From: Rhinopithecus roxellana
Lineage: Eukaryota > Chordata > Mammalia > Primates > Cercopithecidae
Reading direction: 5' to 3'
Assembly (NCBI RefSeq): GCF_007565055.1
Contig: NC_044565.1
Coordinates: 38,773,711-38,837,710, forward strand
Length of the DNA stretch: 64,000 bases
The translations under genes and the position numbers were made by a program. Positions 22,241-33,100 of the stretch are shown piece after piece (positions within the stretch are counted from its first letter, which is position 1; each line of letters opens with the position of its first letter). The notes under the pieces are model-generated. The model was not told the origin of the DNA. It worked only from the letters and a program-made list of their open reading frames with translations, and did no database searches.

Positions 22241-24539
22241 TTTCTGGCACAAACTTCTGGATGGAATTTCTCCTGGCAAGATCAACATATTTTAATCAAG
22301 AAAGGAGACCAATGAGACAGGCTCATTTTTCTGGTTCTAGGGTGGTGGTTTTGGGGCTGTGCTCCATAGAGCCCCAGGAATGCTGAGGGATGGGTGTGAG
22401 GGAGTACAAAAGGACAAGACCTTCACCTCTTAACCAGGGCAACTGAGTTGATCTGTTTTACATGTTGCAGTTTGGAATAAGATTTTGTTTGAAGATAAGA
22501 TTCTGTTGCTTAAAAACAAGTTTAAAAATCCCTGATCTGGGACCTTATTTCTTATTGAACCATCAGCAGATTGAAGAAGAATTAAAAATGTATTCCTTCA
22601 AGGGAAAGAAGAGATCTTAAAATAGTGAACCTCCAGCCATGGTCAAAATATTCTCATTTATACACTGTGTGTGAGAGTGTGTGTGTGTCTGCAGATGTTC
22701 TCATTCATGCTAGGCCTCTCTCTATTGCCCACCTGCCCTCCTGCAACCAATCCCAAAACACCATTTCCTCCAAGGTTTAGATGAAAATGCCTCTTCTCTA
22801 AGCCTCCGTCCTTGCAACATGCACGCGTGCACACACACACCATCAATGTGGATCATATCCGCACACACACCATCAATGTGGATCATATCCGCACACACAC
22901 CATCAATGCGGATCATATCTTCTTTATTTGTATAAGCTGGATGTCAGCTGCTCCTCCTTTCTTCTGAGACCTGGATAAAATTTCATAGTCATGATCCTCT
23001 AACATTTCTGGGAGCTGTAGGTTCTTGGCCTCCTCTCCCTCCTGCTTCCTTAGGTGCCCTCTTTAAGATCCATTATGTAAAACTCAGCTCCTTTTTTGAC
23101 AGTCACGCACACAAACAATAATAACAACAGCAACAAACTACTCCTCTGCACAAAGCATCCTTGAAAAGAGTAAAATACTATAGACAGCACCTGGGGAAGA
23201 GTGAGAGAAAGAAGAATTTGAGTCACAAGGATGCAAACTATTTCAAGATGGCATGTTAGCATCCTAGGGACCGTAGCCTAACACCAGCTCCCTTTTATCT
23301 CACTGGCTCTTCTCTCCTTCTGTTCTTTATCTTCACCCACTCTCCTCTGGATTGAACCAAGAACTTCAAATTATTTTCTCTATGAAATGTTGCAATTCAG
23401 CTCTCCCCAGCTTGTGGCTTCAATGTTGTATGGTCAATATCTTCACAGCACTTGTCTTACTAAATGGAAAAAAAAACCCTTTTTTCATTAATATAAGTAG
23501 TGCTAAATAACAGAATAGATTTACAGTATATTTTAGCAGAACAAGATGGTGTTACTAATTCCTCCTGCTGTATATCTATCAGTACTTCCTCTCGAGTAGA
23601 AACAAACATTTAAAAAGTTAGAGAGCAAGTGATCTGGTTACAACAAACTCTAAACCATTATACCTCCTTGTTCAGAGGAGGCTGGGATTTGGTTTTGAGC
23701 TGTTGTATTGCTTTTGTCCTGTAATCATATTGGATATCTGGCCCCTCCAACCAAATGTTAAGCAGCCAAGGGCAAGAATTCTGTCTTTTTGTAGCTTTTA
23801 AATGCCCAAAGTCTCTGGCATATGCTTCATAAATATGTAATGAATACAACAACCACTAATTATATGATTAAAAGAAGAGTAAATAATAAATGAATATAAG
23901 ACCCTTGGGTATTTTAGAAAATGGGGTAGATATTTCCTTGAAAAGGCCATAACATTAGTAATTCTTAGAAAGTTCTGTTAAAACATTTCAATTTGCATTT
24001 ATCTTTTAGGAGATCCGTTATATAAGATTGTCCTACTCAAAATATTCACTACCTCACATTTCTTTTTTATATTGGCCTTTATACTCTTCTAAAACTCCTT
24101 TCCTACTTCTCCTATAAGCTAGATATTATTTTTGTTTATTCCCTTCCCACGTGGCCAGATAGGAAGGAAGCAGAGATGATTATCTAGATCAATACAATAT
24201 CTCCTCTTGCAGGGATCCCAAGAATAAAGAGTGCTATATAAAGTAGCATGCTATGTAAACCAAGGCTTAAAACATCCTTTAGTGAACCATCGTAAAATAT
24301 CACTTGAAATTCCTACAGGATCTTCTGCCTGCTATGTTTAATTCCTAAATCTCATGTTATTAAAAGAAGTCTGTTTGCTCTTTTATCTACACTCCACATC
24401 ATACAATTTTTTTTTCATCAAAACTGGCTTAGTTTGGTGTAAGGAAGCAGGAGCATATGACAACTTAGAATTTCTGATATTTGACCCTTTGCTGTAAATT
24501 TAAGCTCATGAATAGTTCAAAGGTCAGAAACCAGGCCCA
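22241..24539. other. Unique interval with a minisatellite and an L2 remnant
   Basis: No gene is recognised. It holds the minisatellite at 22831-22920 and an L2-like 3' part at 23735-23850 (AGGGCAAGAATTCTGTC, GTCTCTGGCATATGCTTCAT). The remainder is AT-rich and unassigned. Confidence 0.5.
22831..22920. repeat. 30-bp minisatellite, three copies
   Basis: Three head-to-tail 30-bp units run 22831-22860, 22861-22890 and 22891-22920. Each has a CACACACAC block, then CATCAATGTGGATCATATC. Units 1 and 2 are almost identical; unit 3 has a T-to-C change (AATGCGG) and a final C-to-T change. Spacing and content exclude a CRISPR array. Confidence 0.95.
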
Positions 24540-24720
24540 ATTCCATTGCAGATATATATACAAGGCCAAGTTCCACTGTGGATATGTATATCATATATAT
24601 GTGTGTGTATATATATATATATAATCTCCAAATTAGTATTTATAATATATATCCTAATTCCATTGTGAATGTGTGTGTGTGTATGTGTATATGTATGTGT
24701 ATGCGTATCTGTCCTGTTCT
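24540..24720. repeat. AT/GT-rich simple sequence with degenerate repeat
   Basis: Alternating TATATA, GTGTGT and TATGTG tracts are interspersed with three degenerate copies of AATTCCATTG(C/T)(A/G)GAT (about 24540, 24568 and 24655). It looks like an old minisatellite invaded by microsatellite expansion. Confidence 0.7.
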
Positions 24721-25064
24721 GCTTGTCTGGATGACAGCATTTTTGCCAAAACATTCAAATGAAACAATTTTTTTATTTAATCAAACTTATTTGGTTGGTG
24801 CCATGTAAATAACACAGAATAATCATAACCAGCTCTTTCACTCCTAAAGTATTATCCAGTCTCTCTCAAGTCCAGTGAAGACCTTGACTTGCTTACTTGT
24901 TGACATTCAGCTCTTATCTGCTATCGTTCCAGTTGTCCAGCTAAGGAACATTCATAAACAGGATGTGAGGGCAAAATGAGTTACCATTTTAAGCACTTAT
25001 TCTTTCTATAGTTCTCACAATAAACATGATCAATGAAGAGAAAAACATTGAAGATGTAAGAAGA

Positions 25065-25265
25065 GTGATTTGAGATGTGGTTTAAGAGTCAGCCACAGCT
25101 GGGTTTGAATCCTGGTTCTAATGCTCGGCAGCTGCGACCTTGGGAAAATTGTTTAACTTACTAAGTCTGTCTGCTCAGCTCTAAATTAGGCCCAATAATA
25201 CTGTTCTCATATTGTTACTGTGAGGACTAACTGCAAACTATGTGTTTAATAAGTGGTAGCTGTTT
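25065..25265 (+). repeat. MIR SINE
   Basis: It is a near full-length MIR: GTTTAAGAGTCAGCCACAGC, GTTTGAATCCTGGTTCTAA, GACCTTGGGAAAATTGTTTA and CTGTGAGGACTAACTGCAA follow the consensus order. Confidence 0.85.
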
Positions 25266-25359
25266 TGTTGTAATTATTACTACAGAAGCTTCGCTATGTG
25301 GGGCTTTGCCATCCTAAATTAATTTTTGTATTCGTGTCTCACTTTGAGCTTCTTCAAAA

Positions 25360-25520
25360 CACCTCTCTATCCACCACTTTATTTGAATCTCACAGTAATT
25401 GTGTAAGCTAGGTATAACAGACACGATTAACCTCATTAGGAAACCAAGAACTAGATAATGTCGATGCATTGCCTCAGTCAACCCGTCTGGGCAAGTGGGG
25501 CAAGAATCCACGTCTCGTCC
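25360..25520 (-). repeat. MIR SINE
   Basis: It reads TTGAATCTCACAGTAATTGT, ATTAGGAAACCAAGAACTAG and CAAGAATCCACGTCTCG, the reverse-complement MIR order. Confidence 0.6.
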
Positions 25521-25554
25521 TTACCTTCGTGAACAATCCTTCAATCCACTCTCA

Positions 25555-26140
25555 GACAGCAACCACAGGGAGCTGTTAGAAGTACTGTGTGATCATGTTA
25601 CCTCCACCCCCCTCCCCATCTCCATTTAGAACCCTTCAGTGGTTTTCCAATGCTCACAAGATAAAGGGAGATATCCTTCCTGTGGCCTGCAAGGCCCTGC
25701 AGGTCTGACCCAGTTCTCCAGCTCCTCTCAGAATATCCTTGCCCTCCTGAGACCCTTCTGGGCTCTGGTTCCTTGAACCAGAGAGACCCACCTCTCCCAC
25801 TCTGAGGTCTTCCTCGATTCCTCTCTCCCCATGAAGAGAGGACCATATCTTCACATCCTTCACTTTCAGCCCAACATATCGCTTTCTCAGGGAAGGCAGG
25901 CCTTCCCAGGCTATTGTGGGTCCCCTTGTTGTTTATGTTCATGCTTATGTTCTTATCTTCGTAGAACTTGTCACATTTTGTAATGATATATTTTTTGCAA
26001 TCGTTTTTCTGGTGTCTGTTTTCTCCACTAAACGGAAAGTGTCAAGACAGCAGAACTGGATCTGCCCTGTCTCCTTTGAGTTACCTGATTTCAGTATAAT
26101 GCCTGACCCTTAGCATTGAAAATAAGCCTGTTGAATGAAT
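25555..26140 (+). mobile_element. LINE-2 3' region
   Basis: AACCCTTCAGTGGTTTTCCA, AAGGCCCTGCAGGTCTGACC, GGCAGGCCTTCCCAGGC, TAGAACTTGTCACATTTTGT and CCTGTTGAATGAAT follow the colinear order of the L2 3' end. This is one of the longest L2 copies here. Confidence 0.85.
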
Positions 26141-26222
26141 TATATGTGTTGTTAGAGACAGAGAATGTAAGAATGAGAAAAATAATCGCAAGTGAATCAT
26201 AGTCCTTTTCTCTCTCATTCCT
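26141..26222 (+). repeat. Dispersed direct repeat, copy 1
   Basis: TATATGTG...GAATGAGAAAAATAATCGCAAG...CATAGTCCTTTTCTCTC is about 88% identical by eye to 27068-27150, which lies about 930 bp away. It begins exactly where the L2 ends. Confidence 0.85.
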
Positions 26223-26296
26223 TCTCCTTTTCTTCCTTCTCCTCTTCTCCTCCATCTCCCTTCCCCCCTGCCCCTCTTTTTCTCTCTGTCTCTCTT
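26195..26296 (+). repeat. Polypyrimidine tract
   Basis: About 100 bases are nearly all C and T (runs of CTTCTCC, TCTCTC and CCCCCC). The complement is a purine strand that could form triplex or unusual DNA. Confidence 0.85.
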
Positions 26297-26308
26297 TTTA
26301 AGTTCCTT

Positions 26309-26588
26309 TTGTTTTGAGACGGAGTCTCTCTCTGTCACCCAGGCTGGAGTGCAGTGGCGCTATCTTGGCTCACTGCAACCTCCGCTTCCCAGGTTCAAGC
26401 GATTCTCCTGCCTCAGTAGCTGGGACTATAGGCACATGCCACCTTGCCCAGCTAATTTTTGTATTTTTAGTAGAGACAGGGTTTCACCATATTGGCCAGG
26501 CTGGTCTGGAACTCCTGACCGCAGGTGATCCACCTGCCTCAGCCTCCCAAATAGCTGGGATTATAAGCATGAGCCACCGCGCCCGGCC
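26309..26588 (-). mobile_element. AluS with internal deletion
   Basis: This is a reverse-oriented Alu. The usual GCCTCAGCCTCCCGAGTAGC stretch is shortened to GCCTCAGTAGC. Flanks TTTTTAAGTTCC / CTTTTAAGTTTC are the target duplication. Confidence 0.9.
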
Positions 26589-26696
26589 TCCTTTTAAGTT
26601 TCTATTTGGAATCGCTCCAGAAAATGAAAGCCCTGACTCCAGCTCAGCTGGGTGAATGTCCATATAGGACAGGAAAACTAATAGTTCTGTGATTTA

Positions 26697-26760
26697 TAGC
26701 TTGGTCAGGTTGTACTCACCTGTTCTTTCCTTCACAAGTGAGTGCAACCTGACCAAACTA
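26697..26760. repeat. Hairpin-forming inverted repeat (27-bp arms, 10-bp loop)
   Basis: Left arm 26697-26723 (contains TTGGTCAGGTTG) and right arm 26734-26760 (contains CAACCTGACCAA) are reverse complements at 24 of 27 positions. The loop is TCTTTCCTTC. All three mismatches are transitions. The fold resembles a pre-miRNA-sized stem, but I recognise no known miRNA. Confidence 0.92.
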
Positions 26761-28260
26761 CAAGTGAATACTTAGGTACACGCCTCCTCCTGCCTCCTTC
26801 TTTTCTTCTGCTTCACTTTCTGCTCTTACAAGGACACTTCGAATGCCTCAGCTAGAAAGCAGAAAGCAAAATGTGGCGAGGGGAACTATTTGGGCACAAA
26901 AATTTGTATTTATTTATAATCATTTTCTCAAAAATGTGGGCAGAAAGTGTGAGAAGAAAATACATGAAGAGAAATATATGAGGCATTGAAAATATGAATC
27001 TATTCTAATGTCACTTCGCTGTAGGTCAATGATTCCTCAACTTTTTTAGGGTTGGCACATTATCATCTATATGTCCTATTAGAAACAGAGAAAATAAGGA
27101 TGAGAAAAATAATGGCAAGTGAATGATAGTCCTTTTCTCTCCCTCTCATTTAAGAATGTCATGATGTTTTCAAAATTAAATTCAATTCAAATCAATTTGT
27201 TTTAATAACTCCAATGGTAAACTGATGTTGCAAGACCATCACCTCTCTATACTGAAATGTAAAAACTTAGATATTTCAAAGGAGCAGTGTTTGTGATTAA
27301 GGCATCATGAGGTTAGCACTTACCAGATCACCTTTATCCACAGAAGAAGCAGACAGGCATCTGTATATGTGAGACATTGCTACACTGAGGAAGGAGCTTC
27401 CCCTCAAAGCCCGTCTCCTTCTCTCTTTTTACCTCTGTCTCTAATGCCTAAAACTCCATTACTAAAGGCTAATTCCTTTAGAAAGTCAATATTGTTTGGT
27501 ACCAGCCTTTATCAAAATCAAAGATGTAAACCACTGTAAGACGCACCACTATTTTATATGCCGCTAAGAAAGAAAAACCAAGGCCTAGTATAATAAGACA
27601 TCATCAATTATAAGAAACATCCCAATTTCAGAGATACTAAAATGTGAAAAACCTGTGTCTTGGGCTGTGTGAATGAAGCAATGAAGAGCGTGGACCATGA
27701 AATCAAATACACCTGATGGACATCCTGCTTCTGCCATTTAATAAATGAGTTGCCTTGGGTGGGTTACTTCTCTGAATCCATACCACCTTCCTTGTGAAAT
27801 GAAAATACGAGTACACACCTGCCTGGTTAGCGAGAATGACCTATTACCTAATTCCTAGTTACCAAGAATGAGGTATTACAAAGTGTTTAGTGCAGAACCC
27901 AGCCATTAGTTAGGGTTCCAAAAGGAAAACTATTATTGCTATTAAGGAATTATCCTCTAAACCAATTACCACTGGGCAGAGTAGTACATTGAGTCCTTAC
28001 TGCTCATGTTTCCTTACTTTCAGGGGGTTTTAAAATAAAACAGATCTCCATAGGTCCAGGTATTTCACAAGAGATTTGTTTGTAGGGAAGGAGATAATAC
28101 CAAAATTGGGAAACTGTGTGTGGAGGAAAGGCCTGGGGGCTAGAGTAGCGCTAGATCTAGAAGAAAAGGTCAGAGGATACCAAAACCAAATGTTACCACT
28201 GTGTCCTTCAAATTTTGCCCAGGATTGCTTCTGGTTTCAACTTGAATCAGATATCAAAAA
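26761..28260. other. Mostly unique interval with a MIR
   Basis: No gene is recognised. 27680-27840 is MIR-like on the plus strand (AAGAGCGTGGACCATGAAAT, GGGTGGGTTACTTCTCTGA). The rest is AT-rich and unassigned. Confidence 0.5.
27068..27150 (+). repeat. Dispersed direct repeat, copy 2
   Basis: It partners 26141-26222 and shares the uninterrupted core GATGAGAAAAATAAT with GCAAGTGAAT and ATAGTCCTTTTCTCTC. It includes an extra CCTC near its end. Confidence 0.85.
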
Positions 28261-28269
28261 TGCACTCAT

Positions 28270-28590
28270 AAGCTTGATACAATATGGTAACTGAAAGAAA
28301 CCAATCACAAAATTGACATATTGTATGACTCCATTTATATGAAATACACAGAGTAGGCAAATCCACAGAGACAGAAAGTAGATTAGAGGTTTCCAGAGGC
28401 TGAGGACAGAAGGGAATAGGGAGTGGCTGCTAAGGAATATGTGCTTTTGGGGTGGATAAAAATATTCTAAAATTAGATTGCAATGATAGTTGTAAAATTC
28501 TTTGCATATCATTGAATTGCGTATTTTAAATGGATGAATTTTATGGTATGTGACTTATACCTCCATAAAAATGCTTAAAAAAGAACACAT
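28270..28590 (+). mobile_element. Old LINE-1 3' end
   Basis: ATTGTATGACTCCATTTATA, AGATTAGAGGTTTCCAGAGG, GAATTGCGTATTTTAAATGG and CTTATACCTCCATAAAAATG are the ordered landmarks of an L1M 3' end, with an A-rich terminus. Confidence 0.8.
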
Positions 28591-28760
28591 TCATGTGTTC
28601 TGTTATTTTAAAGTCTAGAACTAAAGTTTTTTCAAAAATTCCCTTTATTTTTTAAACAATAAAACACCTGTACACATAGAAAAATATATCTGATTTATAC
28701 TTGTCGATAAAACTCATAAAGTTTAGTTAAGCTTTTCATTTTACTTTCACCTATTACATG

Positions 28761-28886
28761 TAAAAATGGCCAATTTCTTTTTTTTTTTTTTTTTTTTTTG
28801 AGATGGAGTTTCGCTTTTGTCACCCAAGCTGGAGTGCAGTTGCATAATTTCGGTTCACTGCAACCTCTATAAAAATGGCCAATTTC
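28761..28886 (-). mobile_element. 5'-truncated Alu (92 bp) with 17-bp target duplication
   Basis: TAAAAATGGCCAATTTC occurs exactly at 28761-28777 and 28870-28886. Between them are a long T tract and only the last ~70 bp of the right Alu monomer in reverse orientation (TTTTGAGATGGAG... to CAACCTCTA). It is a textbook 5'-truncated retroposition product. Confidence 0.96.
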
Positions 28887-29178
28887 AAACAGTCTCCAAC
28901 TTTATGAGCCCCAGAGGGTTTAGTCACAAGGATTTAGCTTCTATGTATTGTGCAGTGGAGATGCAAAGGAGTTTCTTATATCTGGGGTGATATTCAAAAT
29001 ATTTTAAAACTGTTAAATAGTTGGACACTGACCAACCAGTATGGATGACAGCTGGAAGCCCCTTAATTGCTGGAGTTTAGAGGAATGGAGGATACAGGGG
29101 GAAAGCCAGGGAAGTTGAAGGGGGAGAGATTAGGGAGTGAGAGCACTTGGGAAGCTCCAGTGGGGGTACATTTAATAA

Positions 29179-30087
29179 GTGGCACAGGGCTTTCAAGCTT
29201 GGCGTTTGTTTGGTGGGGACTCACATGGGTTCAACATGCGTATCGAGAAGTGTTATTTCTGTTCGGGGTCCATCTACCCTGTCCACAGCATGATATTCAT
29301 CCAGAACGATTGCAAGGTGTTCAGATTTTGTAACTCTAAATGTCATAAAAACTTTAAAAAGAAGCGCAATCCTCACAAAGTTTGGTGGATCAAAGCATTC
29401 TGGAAAGCAGCTGGAAAACAGCTTACAGTGGATACTTCATTTGAATTTGAAAAATATAGAAATGAACCTATCAAATACCAGTGAGAGCTATGGAATAAAA
29501 CTATTGCTGCAATGAAGAGAGTTGAAGAGATCAAACAGAAACGCCAAGCTACATTTATAGTGAACAGATTAAAGAAAAATAAAGCACTACAGAAAGTTCA
29601 AAGAAGTCAAGCAAAACATCCATCTTATCCAAGCCCCTCTTGCAGGCAAAGAGAAGCAGTTGGAAGAGAAAATGGCACGGCAGTTACAAGAGGATGTGGA
29701 CAGGGAAGATGCTTCTTAAAATTCTCTGTAACCATTTCTTTTATGTACATTTGAAAATGCCCTCTGCAGACTTGGAACTGCTAAATTATTAGTTTATTTT
29801 TTACACAAGTTCACTTAAATGAAAAGTGATTAAAATATATCTTTCCTAAATTGCCATCTACAAAACATCACATATTATGGACGTTTAATTGCATCTCAGT
29901 GTTAAATCTTCACTGATAGATGTACTTATGTAAATCATAAAAATTTTACTTATAACTATAGAAGTGAATTGTGGATATAAAATGGTTATGCCATTTGGAT
30001 AATGGCACTAGACAGCATTTGTATAATAACTAATGGCAAAAATTCATGGCCAGTGATGTATAAAATAAAATATTCTTTGCAGTAAAA
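29179..30087 (+). pseudogene. RSL24D1P: RSL24D1 processed pseudogene
   Basis: The parent encodes a ribosome-biogenesis factor of the eL24 family that occupies the L24 site on pre-60S particles in the nucleolus. The ATG at 29236 opens MRIEKCYFCSGSIYPVHS with the CxxC zinc-binding start and continues FCNSKCHKNFKKKRNPHKVWW. There are no introns. A CGA-to-TGA change creates a stop at 29482-29484 after 83 codons. The original frame resumes (MKRVEEIKQKRQATFI), then loses 8 bp near 29601 relative to the parent as I remember it. The original stop position is 29717-29719. A 3' UTR-like stretch continues to a polyadenylation signal AATAAA at 30064. No clear poly(A) tail or target duplication is visible, so the 3' limit is approximate. 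It is a nonfunctional retrocopy. Confidence 0.93.
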
Positions 30088-32683
30088 TATTCCCTTTATT
30101 AATGTTATGGAAGGGCGGGGGTACAACAAGGAACTAACAATTTGTATGACAGTGTCAAATATTATTTTAATTTTAGTATTGCCTGTTTTGGTTTATTTGC
30201 ATCTTAGAAGAGCATAATGACGTTGTTTGATGAAGCCTAAGTATGCTGGACTGTTTTGACCTGGTTTAACCCTTCTGATAGGTAGTTATGGATGTTGGGG
30301 ATGAGAAGTGAATAATCTTTGCCTGGAGTGACACTACACTCTAGAATTTCCACTTGGGAGAATACTCAGTTCTAACTTATGATTCCTGGTAGAACAAACT
30401 TTATTTTTGTAGCCTAGCAATGATCTAGAAGCAGAGGAATCCCAGCACCTTTTAAAAGTTATTATGTGGTTTTCTTTTAAAAAGCTCCTGTTTTTGGAAA
30501 GTAGAATTTATGAGTACAACATCTGTTCATTATTTGCACATAAAACCATTTTAAAAGTTTTTTTTTTTTTTAAGTGGCACAGGAGTTTTCACTATTTAAG
30601 CAGCTGGTTAGAGCTCTTCTGGGGCATATCTGTCCACTGTATCTCCTGTGTTCCATGAGAATGCACACCTGACTTTCCAAATGTGGTCTTAAAATCTTAG
30701 AAGTTCAGAGATTATCTATTTTACAGATGAAGAAACCAAGGTTGAGGAAAGGTGAGTGGCTTGCTCAAGATGCATGAATAATGAGAGTCAGAATGAGTTC
30801 CCACATCTCCAAATCTCAATCCAGGTCAGTTGGGGTGGGCAAAACATCCTCATACCAAATTAACTTGCCCACTCATCATTTTTGTGCTACTTCCAAATCA
30901 GAGTTGCAATTTACTTTCTACTTGTGTTCATAGAAAAAGTGTATATATTCTTCATGAGAGCAAAAGACCTTGGGTATGGAAAACAAAAGGGAAGTGGGTC
31001 CAGACTTCTGGGTAATTATTTGTAACTCATATTAATGGAAAGCATGAGGGTGCACATGTAGCACATCTCAACAGAATCTATGCATCGTTGGAAAAGCAAA
31101 TTCAAAGAGAATAAATCAAAGGCATTTAAAATAAAATATGCCACCATGCAATCTTATTTTGTAACTTTTTTCTTCCTAGTTATCACAAAGAAAAGATCAT
31201 GAAAGAAACAAAAAAAGAAGAAAAGGATTCTGTTCACCTTATAGCTTATTTAGAAAATTGTCAATAAAATGATGCAGGGGGACTTTTTGGGTGCTTCAGA
31301 TTTGGTGTGTATTGAGGGAGAAATGAGAACATTCATTCATATTTTCATAATAACTACTGATATTTGAATGGCCATTTACAGTTTTAAGTGTTTTCCTAAG
31401 CACATGGTGGTAGAAGACTATTGGCATGGGAGATATTTTGCAGTATATTATTGCTAAGTAGAAATGCAGGCTACAAAAATAGTATGCACATTCAAGATGC
31501 TATTTTTGTTTAAAAAGAAGTGTGTCTGTGTGTGTGTGTGCGTGCACACACCCATACATATAAAATAATTGAGAAGACATATTGAAATACTATATGTTCT
31601 CCTTGATTGGTAAGATTATGGGTTCTTCTTTGGCATTTTTCTTAGTATTTTTCTGCTTTGTAAGTTGTTTGTATTGAACATGTATTACTTTCGTCATTAG
31701 AAAAAAATTTAAAAGTGCTTTCATCTGCATTTTTCTTCACTGAACCTTTTAACAATCATGTGAGGTACAACACCTCACTTTATAGAAGATGCTATTGACG
31801 TTCAGAAGAACCGAGCGATCTGTTTGGCAAGTAGCAAGTATTAGAGCTTGGGTTTTCATCTAGGCCATCTAATTCTAAACCTTATGCTTTTTCCTCTACA
31901 TTATGACACTCAATTCTCAGGGCTGTCTTATGCAGCAGCTCACTGTAGCATGTTCACGGCTATCTTCACATTACCCTTGCAATAGAGCATTATCCATTTA
32001 TTTGTACCTGTTAATCATTTTGTAGAAACCAATTTTCCAGTTAAAATGGTAGCTGTTCTGGATGTGGCACCAACGACTTGAAGCAATTAAGCTTCCACAA
32101 CAAACTCCTATAGCTTTATTAATTTGAATAGCTAGTATTTCAAAGTGGTATACTATGTAACACTCTCAAATCTTAAAAGCTTCCTGGATGCTCTCTTGGA
32201 CTCTGTCATCTTTCTCCATATCCAGTTTCTACTCCTATCAGTTTTTCAAGGTATGTGTTTTTCTGTGACCTTTTTCTTTTCTTTCATTTTTTAAAAAAAT
32301 GTGACCTTTTTCTTAAAAGCTACTTCTTGCTTGCTAACAGGCCCTGTTCCACTGTGAAAAAGCAAAGAAAATCATGAGGGAAGTAGAGCAATGGAGCTAA
32401 ATGTGACCACAATCTCTGCTGGAAGCTCTGAAAATCTAATCCATTATCCCATTACTTCACAGATGAGCTCAGAAAGCTGCTGCTGTTGATTTTCTGGCCA
32501 TGGAAAGAGTTCTCAGTCAAATGAAAGCCTCTGCCTTGGAATTTATTGAACACTTTTATTCTTTGACTTTTCACACAAATTTTGCAGCATCAGGTAAATA
32601 TTCTGAATAATCAACAGTGTTTACAATAGAAAAATTAAGAGTTGAAGGCCTTATAACCATTTTGTGAGGTACATAGAGAAGTT
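30088..32683. other. Mostly unique interval with MIR and old L1 remnants
   Basis: 30088-30450 might be a longer 3' UTR of the RSL24D1 retrocopy; I cannot tell. 30700-30800 is a minus-strand MIR (ATTTTACAGATGAAGAAAC). 31420-31720 resembles an old L1 3' end with a TG microsatellite at 31520-31548. 31745-31920 is a weak minus-strand MIR. No gene is recognised. Confidence 0.5.
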
Positions 32684-32688
32684 CTGAG

Positions 32689-33095
32689 TGTGTTAGGCCA
32701 TTCTTGCATTGCTATAAAGAAATACCTGAGACTGGACAATTTATAAAGAAAAGAGGTTTAATTGTTCACAGTTCTGCAGGCTGTACAGGAAGCATGGTGC
32801 TGGCATCCACTCGACTTCTAGAGAGGCCACAGGAAGCTTACAATCATGGTGGAAGGTGAAGGGGGAGTAGGCATGTCACATGGCCAGAGCAAGAGCAAAA
32901 GAAAGAGTAGGGGGGTGCTGCACACTTTTAAATGACCAGATATCTTGAGAACCCACTCACTATCATGAAGACAGTACCAAGTCATGAGGAATTCACCCCC
33001 ATGACCCAAATACCTCCCACCAGGCCCCACCTCCAGCACTGGGAATTAGAATTCAACATGAGATTTGGGCAGGGACAAATATCCAAACTACGTCA
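32689..33095 (-). mobile_element. Solo MST-type MaLR LTR
   Basis: On the minus strand it begins TGACGTAGTTTGGATATTTG. It carries GGTGGGGCCTGGTGGGAGGT, a CACATGGCCAGAG complement, AATTAAACCTCTTTTCTTTA and a CTAACACA end. The flanks are a perfect 5-bp target duplication, CTGAG, at 32684-32688 and 33096-33100. No internal sequence adjoins it. Confidence 0.93.
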
Positions 33096-33100
33096 CTGAG

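Noticed and set aside
22831..22920. Regular 30-bp repeats that could suggest a CRISPR array
   Set aside because: Units abut directly without unique spacers and the host is a primate; it is a minisatellite.
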